In this document: positions 18,079 to 24,730 of the stretch, piece by piece | Layout of the letters: every line of letters begins with the position of its first letter | Position numbering within the stretch: the first letter of the stretch is position 1 | Source of the DNA: Spirochaeta sp. | Lineage (GTDB): Bacteria; Spirochaetota; Spirochaetia; DSM-27196; Alkalispirochaetaceae | Reading direction: 5' to 3' | Assembly: GCA_027859055.1 (NCBI GenBank) | Contig: JAQIBO010000379.1 | Span: 1-37,554 of the forward strand | Length of the DNA stretch: 37,554 nucleotides | Made by a program: the position numbers and the translations under genes | The notes under the pieces: generated by a model | What the model was told of the DNA's origin: nothing | What the model saw: only the letters and a program-made list of their open reading frames with translations | The model's database searches: none

Positions 18079-18581
18079 TGGCATTTCTCGGGGGTGACGG
18101 CGGAAATCGAGGCGGTGCAGAGGATTTCTGGAAAGATACTGAAGCGAAAATTGGTGAGTCCGTGGTGGCCTTTGGCCTGGCACAGTATATGTCCGGCGGT
18201 GGCGAGGATGGCCCCCTGTGGGGACTCATCTACCTGACCCGGACGCGGTTGTTTTTTCGCCACTTCCCGCAGACCGGATGGTTTCACGCGATCATGAACA
18301 CCTCAACCAATGAGGGCAGCGAACGCCGGAAAGGACCAAAAGAGCGGGACATCACCCTGGTATGGCCGCTTACGCAGTTCAGCGGCGTGGAGCAACCGGT
18401 CCCGCGGCGCGGATGGCAACAGATTCTGTTTGGAAGCAAGTCGACAACGGTGACCCTTGCACGGGAACCGATCGGTCCGGACAGCTCGTCCGCCCCGGAG
18501 TCTCTGATCTTTACCGTGGAAAACAACCGCGAGGAGGTTCTTGCCGCCCTGGAGGGCGCGTTGGGATCAGCCGCCCGGTAA
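18078..18581 (+). CDS. Small cytoplasmic protein of unknown function, coupled to the chemoreceptor
   Basis: 167 residues, not recognised. No signal peptide or membrane segment. A Gly-rich start (GGDGGNRGG) precedes a region of alternating hydrophobic and charged strands (LWGLIYLTRTRLFFRHFP, ITLVWPLTQFSGVEQP, FTVENNREEVLAALEGAL) ending in a helix, which resembles a PH/GRAM-like fold by eye only. ATG 18078 overlaps the chemoreceptor stop by one base and has GGAGG upstream, so it is almost certainly translated with the receptor. Whether it works in chemotaxis is unknown. Confidence 0.75.
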   Translation: MAFLGGDGGNRGGAEDFWKDTEAKIGESVVAFGLAQYMSGGGEDGPLWGLIYLTRTRLFFRHFPQTGWFHAIMNTSTNEGSERRKGPKERDITLVWPLTQFSGVEQPVPRRGWQQILFGSKSTTVTLAREPIGPDSSSAPESLIFTVENNREEVLAALEGALGSAAR

Positions 18582-18615
18582 GCGGGCGCGGCCACCCCCG
18601 GGGCGCCACCCCGCT
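18581..18615. terminator. Possible bidirectional hairpin between convergent genes
   Basis: AGCGGG (18581-18586) pairs perfectly with CCCGCT (18610-18615), with partly paired GC-rich sequence between. It sits at the junction of convergent genes but has no T-tract on either side, so intrinsic termination is uncertain. Confidence 0.3.
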
Positions 18616-18635
18616 CACACGCGCCGGCACCGCTG

Positions 18636-19745
18636 TCAAAACGTCGAGAAACGGTGTTCCGTCTGCTCCAGGTAATGTTCTCCCGGTCGCAGCACAACCG
18701 AAGGAAACTCAGGGTGATTGGGAGTATCCGGGTAGTACTGACACTCAAGACACAACGCTTCCCGTCCGCTGAGGGTTTCTCCGGTGCGTCCGATTTCGCC
18801 GGGCAGGTGATTGCCACTGTAAAAGTGCACCGCCGGATAACTGGTGCGGACCGTCATGCGTCGCCCCGTGTCGTGGGCGCGAACGTCCGCCGCAGCTGAG
18901 AGCTGTGGCGCGCCGGGGATCCCGGAAGGGTCTGCGTCACCCGACGCGGCCCCCGGACGAGCTGCCGGCGTTGCGTGGGCGTGATCGAGAGCGTATGAGT
19001 TGTCGTATCCACCCTCGGCGGTATCGTCCAGTGCGGCGAGATCCCGGCCGATTCGCTTCCACTCGGTAAAATCGAACGGCCCGTTGTGCACCGGGACGAT
19101 CCGCCCGGTCGGGAGCGACCCCTGCGCCGCAACGATTTCAGTGGTCGGAATACGGAGTTCGTGCTCCAGGATCTTTGATTTCGCAGAGAGGTTCCAGTAG
19201 CAGTGGTTGGTCAGATTGACCACCGTTGGCTTGTCTGTTTGTGCGGCGAAGGTGAAGAGCAGCCGGTTGTCATCGGTAACGGTAATTGTGTGTTCAACTG
19301 CCAGCTCCCCCGGATACCCCTCCTCACCATCGGCGCTCACCCGTGACAGCCGCAGTGATACCGCCGCATCGCCGTCGATCTCCTCCGCGTCGTAGACAAA
19401 TGCGTTGAAACCGCGGACGCCTCCGTGAAGATGCACTCCGCCGCCGTTGGCGGCGAGGGAAAAAAACGTTCCGTCCAGCTCAAAGCCGCCGCCGGAGACG
19501 CGGTTGCAGACCCGTCCGACCAGCGCGCCGTAATAGGGAGTCCCCGCAAGGTATTCTTCCAGGGTGTTGCGCGCCAGAGTGACTTCACCACGCAACCCGT
19601 CCCGGTCGGGAACGCGGACGCTTGTGACGACCGCGCCATAGGTACTCACCCCGACGGAGATATCCCCCGCCGTGAGGGTATACAAAGAGACCGCCGTACC
19701 ATCAGGCAGGCGGCCAAAGTCATCTTGACGAATCGCAGGTGACAT
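18636..19745 (-). CDS. galM: Aldose 1-epimerase (mutarotase)
   Basis: Interconverts alpha and beta anomers of aldoses. 369 residues of beta-sandwich type. VVNLTNHCYWNLS contains the catalytic-acid His, and CLECQYYPDTPNHPEFPS the catalytic-base Glu. GALVGRVCNRVSGG and NGGGVHLHGG are family blocks. An Ala/Pro/Gly-rich insertion of about 35 residues lies near 255-295 and looks like a surface loop. ATG 19745 has GAGG upstream at rather long spacing. It is 21 bases downstream of the flavoprotein gene on the same strand and may be co-transcribed. Confidence 0.93.
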   Translation of the reverse strand: MSPAIRQDDFGRLPDGTAVSLYTLTAGDISVGVSTYGAVVTSVRVPDRDGLRGEVTLARNTLEEYLAGTPYYGALVGRVCNRVSGGGFELDGTFFSLAANGGGVHLHGGVRGFNAFVYDAEEIDGDAAVSLRLSRVSADGEEGYPGELAVEHTITVTDDNRLLFTFAAQTDKPTVVNLTNHCYWNLSAKSKILEHELRIPTTEIVAAQGSLPTGRIVPVHNGPFDFTEWKRIGRDLAALDDTAEGGYDNSYALDHAHATPAARPGAASGDADPSGIPGAPQLSAAADVRAHDTGRRMTVRTSYPAVHFYSGNHLPGEIGRTGETLSGREALCLECQYYPDTPNHPEFPSVVLRPGEHYLEQTEHRFSTF

Positions 19746-19766
19746 ACGTGATTTTACCTCGCCGAC

Positions 19767-20777
19767 TCACACGGGAGGCCGGGCGACGTAGTCGTCCGCT
19801 TTCAGCAGCATTTTCACATACTGAGCGCGACGGTAGGTCCACTTGTCCGAGGTCTTTTCGACGCTCAGTTTTCCGCGGAACGCGTCAAGATCGGCGTAGC
19901 CCTTGCGGTCCATCCACGCTTCGATATCCTTGAGGATCGTTCTGATCACATCGACGCGGTTGCGGTACAGCGTGCTGACCGCCTGGAATACATCCGCTCC
20001 GGCAAGCAGCGTTTCGATGGCGTCCTCACCGGTATGAATCCCGTTGGATGCACAGAGCGAACCTTTGAGCTTCCCGTGCAGCAGACCCGCAAAACGCAGG
20101 GCCAGGCGGTGATCATTCGAGGTGCTCAGGTTGAACGGATACTGCCCGGTTTCCTTTTCGATATTGAAACTGGGATGGAACAACCGGTTGAACAGGACGA
20201 ATCCTTCCACACCGACCGCGTCCATCTGGTTGATGATCTCGATGGGGCTGGTATAAAAGGGGCTGAGCTTCACAGAGATCGGTACCTTCACCTTGGATTT
20301 AACCCGTTTCAGGGCGTCGATCTGATCCGCCTCGATTTCAGACGCGGTCTTGCTTCCGTCAATCGGAATCGCAAAAAAGTTGAGTTCCAGCGCGTCGACG
20401 CCGGTCTCTTCCATCTTGACGGCCCATTCGCTCCACGTTTCCGGGTTGATGCAGTTGAGACTCCCGATAACCGGCATTTCAACCGCCTCTTTGGTCTTCT
20501 TCACCCACATCAGATGCTCGTCGGGACCGCTGTGTTCAACCTCGGGAAACAGATCCTGAATCTCTGAATCGAGGTTGTCGCTGACGGTCAGCTCTTCCTC
20601 GAGACGCATCTGCTGCAGCTGAATCTGCTCTTCAAACAGACTTTGAATGACGATCGCCGCGGCGCCGGCATCTTCGATACGTCGAATTGCATCCATATGG
20701 GCGGTCATGCTGCACGCACCGACAACGAACGGGTTTTTCAGGGGAATCCCCATATACTTTGATTGCAGATTAGCCAT
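19767..20777 (-). CDS. Dihydroorotate-dehydrogenase-like flavoprotein
   Basis: 336-residue FMN TIM-barrel protein of the PyrD superfamily. N-terminal KYMGIPLKNPFVVGACSMTA matches the beginning of DHOD proteins. VPISVKLSPFYTSP, SNGIHTGEDAIETLLAGAD and FQAVSTLYRNR are FMN/phosphate-binding segments. The usual catalytic loop is not a clear DHOD match (ELNFFAIPIDG), so a role in pyrimidine synthesis should not be assumed; this subgroup is normally annotated only as DHOD-like. ATG 20777 is preferred over the upstream ATG at 20807 because AGGAG lies seven bases before it. Divergent from the photoactive yellow protein gene. Confidence 0.85.
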   Translation of the reverse strand: MANLQSKYMGIPLKNPFVVGACSMTAHMDAIRRIEDAGAAAIVIQSLFEEQIQLQQMRLEEELTVSDNLDSEIQDLFPEVEHSGPDEHLMWVKKTKEAVEMPVIGSLNCINPETWSEWAVKMEETGVDALELNFFAIPIDGSKTASEIEADQIDALKRVKSKVKVPISVKLSPFYTSPIEIINQMDAVGVEGFVLFNRLFHPSFNIEKETGQYPFNLSTSNDHRLALRFAGLLHGKLKGSLCASNGIHTGEDAIETLLAGADVFQAVSTLYRNRVDVIRTILKDIEAWMDRKGYADLDAFRGKLSVEKTSDKWTYRRAQYVKMLLKADDYVARPPV

Positions 20778-20817
20778 GCATTGCTCCTTGGTTTGGCTTT
20801 TGGACAATTTTCATAGT

Positions 20818-20846
20818 ATTGTAGTGGCAGGTACGAAAGGCGTCAA
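20818..20846 (-). promoter_or_regulatory. Strong predicted promoter of the DHOD-like gene
   Basis: Minus strand TTGACG (20846-20841), 17-base spacer, TACAAT (20823-20818). The leader is about 35 bases, with Shine-Dalgarno. The -35 lies inside a hairpin-forming dyad. Confidence 0.65.
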
Positions 20847-20861
20847 TGAAACGCCGCTTCG
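20834..20861. promoter_or_regulatory. Dyad overlapping the -35 element in the pyp divergent region
   Basis: CGAA-a-GGCGT, a seven-base loop, then ACGCC-gc-TTCG form an interrupted inverted repeat covering the -35 of the leftward promoter. It is a plausible operator for either divergent gene. A second palindrome, GGGGA-A-TCCCC, lies at 20873-20883, nearer to pyp. I found no convincing rightward promoter for pyp. Confidence 0.35.
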
Positions 20862-20921
20862 AATTCGATGGGGGGGAATCCCCACGCAGACCTATATGCC
20901 ACAGGCAGAGGAGTAGTGACT

Positions 20922-21308
20922 ATGGAAATCGTACGATTTGGTTCCGATGATATTGAAAACGCATTGAGCAAGATGGGTGACAGCCAGCTTGATGATCTCG
21001 CATTCGGGGCGGTTCAGCTCGATAGCGAGGGGAAAATTCTCTCGTACAACGCCGCGGAAAGCGAAATTACCGGGCGAAACGCTGACGACGTGATTGGAAA
21101 GAGCTTTTTTACCGAGGTTGCACCGTGCACCAACACGGACGAGTTCTACGGGAAGTTCAAGGAAGGTGTAGACTCGGGCAATCTCAACAGCTTGTTTGAG
21201 TATGTCTTTGACTACCAGATGACCCCGACCAAGGTCCAGGTCCACATGAAAAAGGCGCTGCAGGGCGACAGCTACTGGGTATTTGTGAAGCGGATCTCCC
21301 GCGGCTGA
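20922..21308 (+). CDS. pyp: Photoactive yellow protein (PYP), blue-light photoreceptor
   Basis: 128-residue PAS-fold photoreceptor that binds p-coumaric acid as a thioester and undergoes a photocycle under blue light. It aligns without gaps to Halorhodospira halophila PYP (125 residues) as I remember it. All chromophore-site residues fall at the same numbers: Y42, E46, T50, R52, C69 (VAPCTN, thioester Cys), Y98 and M100. [21 protein letters not shown] and [11 protein letters not shown] are near-identical to the type protein. ATG 20922 with AGAGGAG upstream. The next gene is the matching coumarate-CoA ligase. A stand-alone soluble PYP carries no output domain, so its signalling partner must be elsewhere. 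Confidence 0.97.
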   Translation: MEIVRFGSDDIENALSKMGDSQLDDLAFGAVQLDSEGKILSYNAAESEITGRNADDVIGKSFFTEVAPCTNTDEFYGKFKEGVDSGNLNSLFEYVFDYQMTPTKVQVHMKKALQGDSYWVFVKRISRG

Positions 21309-21320
21309 CGGGAATACGGG

Positions 21321-21343
21321 GGCGCCGTCGCGGCGCCGCTGTT
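21321..21343 (+). terminator. Hairpin between pyp and the ligase gene (attenuator or processing site)
   Basis: GGCGCCG (21321-21327), loop TCG, CGGCGCC (21331-21337): a perfect seven-base GC stem followed by gctgttt. The T run is short, so partial termination or 3'-end protection of pyp mRNA is more likely than full stop. It ends eight bases before the ligase ATG, where no Shine-Dalgarno is visible. Confidence 0.45.
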
Positions 21344-21345
21344 TC

Positions 21346-22560
21346 ATGGAACGGTTGATTAAAACACTTGGTCCCGGCGACCTTTTTCGGGTTGTCCGGG
21401 ACATTTTTATCGACGAGCTGGCGCGCAGCCGGGGCACCGGGTTTGACCGGGACGCCGCCCGGGATTGGAATCGGGATACAACTGTTCGCGAGAACGGGCT
21501 CGCCCTGGACTCGCTTGAGCGGTTCACCCTTGCGGGACGTCTCAACGAGACGTTTTCCCTGTTTGAAAGCGGCGTGGAAGACAACCTCCTGCGGACGCAG
21601 ACCCTTGGAGATACCGTTGACGTAATTCGCGCGGGACTGGACCATGCGGCGCCGGCGATCGCCTTTTACTCCGGGGGCACCACGGGAACTCCCCGGCCGC
21701 GGCGCCATGCGACGGAACTGCTGGAACAGGAGATCGCCGTACTGACGGAGATCTTCGCCGACCGCCGGCGCGTTATCGTCACGGCACCGGTCCACCACAT
21801 TTACGGCTTTCTTTTCGGCGTGCTTTTGCCCCGCGCCCTGGGCGTGCCGGCGGTCGACGCCCAGGGGACGTTCCTGTCCGGACCGCGCGCACCCGGCGCG
21901 CGTGATCTGGTGGTATCTGTTCCCTTTCTGTGGGAACGCCTGCAGCCGTCGATTTCCCGGTGGGGGCGAGACGTGTGGGGAACAAGCTCCACAGCGCCTT
22001 TGTCAGCGGACGTCGCCGACGGAAGTTGCGCGGCGGGGCTTGCCCGGCTGATCGAGATCTACGGCTCCAGCGAGACCGCCGGTATCGGCAGTCGTGACCG
22101 CTGCGACAGCCCCGGTCCGTTCACGCTCTTCCCGTACTGGCACGCTGTCCGGGACGTGCCCGTCGGTGAGACTGATCACGTATTACTGCGGGACCCGCCC
22201 GGCGGGGGAGAACCGCTCCGCTACGAGATCCCCGACCGGCTGCACTGGCACGATGAACGCCATATCGAACCGCTTGGTCGCCGCGACGCGGTTGTCCAGG
22301 TGGGGGGAGAGAACGTGGACCTTGAAGCGCTGCGTCGTCGTATCGTGGAAACGGTACCCGGGTGTACTGATTGCGCGGTGCGACTCGGTGAAAACGGGCG
22401 CATCCGGGCGTTTCTGGTGCCTGCGCGGACCGAGACGCTGACGCCGGAGGGTGTGGGAAGCGTTCTGCGGGAACGGTTGGCCGCCGCGGCGCTGCCGGCG
22501 ACTATTTCGATCGGTACCGAACTGCCCCGTGACGCCACCGGCAAGGTGACAAGCTGGTAG
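21346..22560 (+). CDS. pcl: 4-coumarate--CoA ligase of the PYP-activation family
   Basis: Activates p-coumarate to its CoA thioester, the donor for PYP C69. 404 residues, shorter than plant or general AMP-forming ligases, as for the PYP-associated family. Adenylation motifs in order: FYSGGTTGTPRP (phosphate loop), VHHIYGFLFGVLLPRALGVP, IYGSSETAGIG, HIEPLGRRDAVVQVGGENV and the terminal PRDATGKVTSW with the catalytic Lys four residues from the end. Start ATG 21346 lacks a clear Shine-Dalgarno; in-frame TTG 21355 is an alternative. The gene lies 37 bases after pyp, which makes the assignment firm. No tyrosine or phenylalanine ammonia-lyase gene lies in the window. Confidence 0.93.
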   Translation: MERLIKTLGPGDLFRVVRDIFIDELARSRGTGFDRDAARDWNRDTTVRENGLALDSLERFTLAGRLNETFSLFESGVEDNLLRTQTLGDTVDVIRAGLDHAAPAIAFYSGGTTGTPRPRRHATELLEQEIAVLTEIFADRRRVIVTAPVHHIYGFLFGVLLPRALGVPAVDAQGTFLSGPRAPGARDLVVSVPFLWERLQPSISRWGRDVWGTSSTAPLSADVADGSCAAGLARLIEIYGSSETAGIGSRDRCDSPGPFTLFPYWHAVRDVPVGETDHVLLRDPPGGGEPLRYEIPDRLHWHDERHIEPLGRRDAVVQVGGENVDLEALRRRIVETVPGCTDCAVRLGENGRIRAFLVPARTETLTPEGVGSVLRERLAAAALPATISIGTELPRDATGKVTSW

Positions 22561-22581
22561 CGCGAAACGCCGTACTCCCTG

Positions 22582-22587
22582 TACAAT
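22582..22587 (+). promoter_or_regulatory. Possible -10 element directly before the M20-like gene
   Basis: TACAAT lies six bases before ATG 22594. No recognisable -35 lies at 16-18 bases. It fits the leaderless arrangement seen elsewhere in the window but is weak alone. Confidence 0.3.
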
Positions 22588-22593
22588 GAAGGC

Positions 22594-23766
22594 ATGGACC
22601 GCGAATTTGCCCGTCTTTTAGATCGGCTTCCGGAATTTCAGGCGGCGGCTCGCGACATAAGCGAGATCCTGCTCACCAATCTTGTGATGGCCTCGGAAAT
22701 ACCCGCTCCGACGTTTGATGAGCAGATGCGGACGCAGTTTCTCCTGGACCGGTTAAACGAGTACGAGCTGCAGAACACCTCCACCGATGAAGCGGGAAAC
22801 GCGCTGGGAATACTGCCCGGGAAGAGTGGTGACGGGAACATTCTGGTCGTTGCCCATATGGACACTGTATTTCCCGCCAAGGTTGATCATACCGTTTCAA
22901 TCGAACCGAACGTGGTTTCCGGGGCGGGAATCGGCGACGACAGTCTGGGCCTGGCGGCGATGATGACACTGCCGGTACTGTTGAACCGGCTGGGAATCGA
23001 GCTCAAGAACAATCTCATTCTCATGGGTTCCGCCCGGAGCCTTGGTCGCGGCGACATCGAAGGTATCCGCTTTTTCCTGGACAACAAAAGCGTCCCGATC
23101 TCCACCGGAATTTGCGTCGAGGGCGTCAAACTTGGCCGCTTGAGTAACGCCTCAAACGGCATGCTCCGGGGCGAGATCCACTACCGCGTACCGGAAGAGT
23201 ACGACTGGACCCGCTTTGGTGCCGGCGGGGCGATCGTCAATATCAACGACGTCATCAACCGGATCCTGGAAATTCCCCTTCCCCGGCGTCCGCGGACATC
23301 AATCGTGCTTAACAACGTGGAGGCCGGGGCCTCATTTAACACGATTCCCCGTCAGGCGCGGCTTCAGTTTGAAATTCGCAGTGAATCCGGCGAGATCGTG
23401 CGGACCCTCGGCGACCAGATCGGTGATATCGCCGCAGAGACCAGCTCCCAGACCGGGGCGGAGGTCACATTCAACGTGCTGGCGCGACGCCAACCGGGGG
23501 GAATCGCCTTTTCCAACCCGCTGGCGTCTCACGCCCGGGCGATTATCAAAGCGCTGGGCGTCCACCCGCGCATCTCTCCCAGCACATCCGAACTGTCGGC
23601 GTTTATCGACAAAGGAATTCCGGCGGTGACGATCGGCATTACCGAGGGCGAACACCACAACGAAGAAAACGAACGGCTGGCGATTGAGCCGATGTACCTG
23701 GGCCTTGCGCAACTGGTGGGGCTCCTGCTTGCAGTCGACGGAGGCTACCTCGATGGATCTGAATGA
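22594..23766 (+). CDS. M20-family peptidase-like protein with altered active site
   Basis: 390 residues, related to PepT/ArgE-type zinc exopeptidases. The first metal block VVAHMDTVFP (HxD) and bridging Asp in GAGIGDDSLGLAAM are kept, and a late His (GEHHNEENE) matches the final ligand. The next block, normally a Glu-Glu pair as in VGEEGLGDLRG, reads SARSLGRGDIEG here, so both the catalytic base and its neighbouring zinc ligand appear to be lost. The middle dimerisation-like domain is present (about 190-300). It may be a non-peptidase binding protein or a changed enzyme. ATG 22594 has only AAGG very close by. gpgS begins inside its 3' end. Confidence 0.82.
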   Translation: MDREFARLLDRLPEFQAAARDISEILLTNLVMASEIPAPTFDEQMRTQFLLDRLNEYELQNTSTDEAGNALGILPGKSGDGNILVVAHMDTVFPAKVDHTVSIEPNVVSGAGIGDDSLGLAAMMTLPVLLNRLGIELKNNLILMGSARSLGRGDIEGIRFFLDNKSVPISTGICVEGVKLGRLSNASNGMLRGEIHYRVPEEYDWTRFGAGGAIVNINDVINRILEIPLPRRPRTSIVLNNVEAGASFNTIPRQARLQFEIRSESGEIVRTLGDQIGDIAAETSSQTGAEVTFNVLARRQPGGIAFSNPLASHARAIIKALGVHPRISPSTSELSAFIDKGIPAVTIGITEGEHHNEENERLAIEPMYLGLAQLVGLLLAVDGGYLDGSE

Positions 23767-24730
23767 ATGGCTCAAGACGCATACCTTTCACCATTCCGAG
23801 TTTCGTGACCTCCGGGCGCTGGTGGAGGCGAAAGAACGCGCGGGGGTAACGATATCCCTGTGTATTCCCACCCTCAACGAGGAAAAAACGATCGGGAAAG
23901 AGGTGGTGATCTTCCGCAGCGAACTGATGCAGCGCTATCCCCTGGTGGATGAGATCGCGATTGTCGACTCCGGCAGCACCGACAAAACGCTGGAACCCGC
24001 CGCGGACTTCGGCGCCGACACCTATCTGGCCGCGGATATACTGTCCGATCTGGAACCGAAACGCGGGAAAGGTGAAAACCTGTGGAAAGCGATCCATCAG
24101 CTCACCGGTGATATCATCGTGTACATCGATGCGGACATCAAGAATATCCATCCGCGCTTTGTGTACGGGCTGGTAGCGCCGCTCATCCACAACCCGGAAA
24201 TGCAGTACGTCAAAGCGTTTTACGACCGCCCCCTGGCGTTCAGTCACGGCATTCGACCCAGCGGCGGCGGGCGCGTCACGGAGATCCTGATTCGACCGCT
24301 CTTTTCGCTTTTCTTTCCGGAGCTCACCGCGATCATCCAACCCCTGTCGGGGGAGTACGCGGTGCGCCGGCAGGTGCTGGAGCAGATCCCGTTCCCGATC
24401 GGGTACGGCGTGGAAACGAGCCACCTGATCGACGTCTACAGCCGCTACGGCATGGACGCTTTCGGTCAGACCGACCTGGACCAGCGGGTCCATCGCAACC
24501 AGCCCACGCGCAGCCTTGGAAAGATGGCGTTCGGCATTCTGCAGACGTTTCTGTCCCGGACGGAAAAACTGGGCGTCATCAAGGAGCTGCCGGACATATC
24601 CACCATTCTGCGGCAGTTTCAGGTCAATGACCGAATCTTTGAAACGGTGGAACACGAAATCGTCGAAGAGGAGCGCCCGCCGATGGAAACGGTAGCGGCG
24701 TATACGGAACGACGGAAAGGACTGGTATGA
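23753..24730 (+). CDS. gpgS: Glucosyl-3-phosphoglycerate synthase (GT81)
   Basis: Transfers glucose from an NDP-glucose to 3-phosphoglycerate, the first step to the compatible solute glucosylglycerate. 325 residues, the family length. GT-A fold: SLCIPTLNEEKTIG (nucleotide binding), IVDSGSTDKT, RGKGENLWKA, IVYIDADIKNIHP with the DxD at 126-128, GGGRVTEILIRPLF, QPLSGEYAVRRQ, IGYGVETSHLID and VHRN. These match mycobacterial GpgS block for block. ATG 23753 is set by GGAGG nine bases upstream, 14 bases inside the M20-like gene. The phosphatase (GpgP) needed to finish the solute is not in the window. The phosphorylase at 4,336 would break the product down. Confidence 0.92.
   Translation: MDLNEWLKTHTFHHSEFRDLRALVEAKERAGVTISLCIPTLNEEKTIGKEVVIFRSELMQRYPLVDEIAIVDSGSTDKTLEPAADFGADTYLAADILSDLEPKRGKGENLWKAIHQLTGDIIVYIDADIKNIHPRFVYGLVAPLIHNPEMQYVKAFYDRPLAFSHGIRPSGGGRVTEILIRPLFSLFFPELTAIIQPLSGEYAVRRQVLEQIPFPIGYGVETSHLIDVYSRYGMDAFGQTDLDQRVHRNQPTRSLGKMAFGILQTFLSRTEKLGVIKELPDISTILRQFQVNDRIFETVEHEIVEEERPPMETVAAYTERRKGLV

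Noticed and set aside
18582-18635. Full intrinsic terminator between the unknown gene and galM
   Set aside because: A stem is possible but there is no T-tract on either strand; kept only as a low-confidence hairpin.
20868-20921. N-terminal extension of PYP from an upstream start
   Set aside because: The extension has no similarity to PYPs, and ATG 20922 has a Shine-Dalgarno and gives exact colinearity with known PYP.
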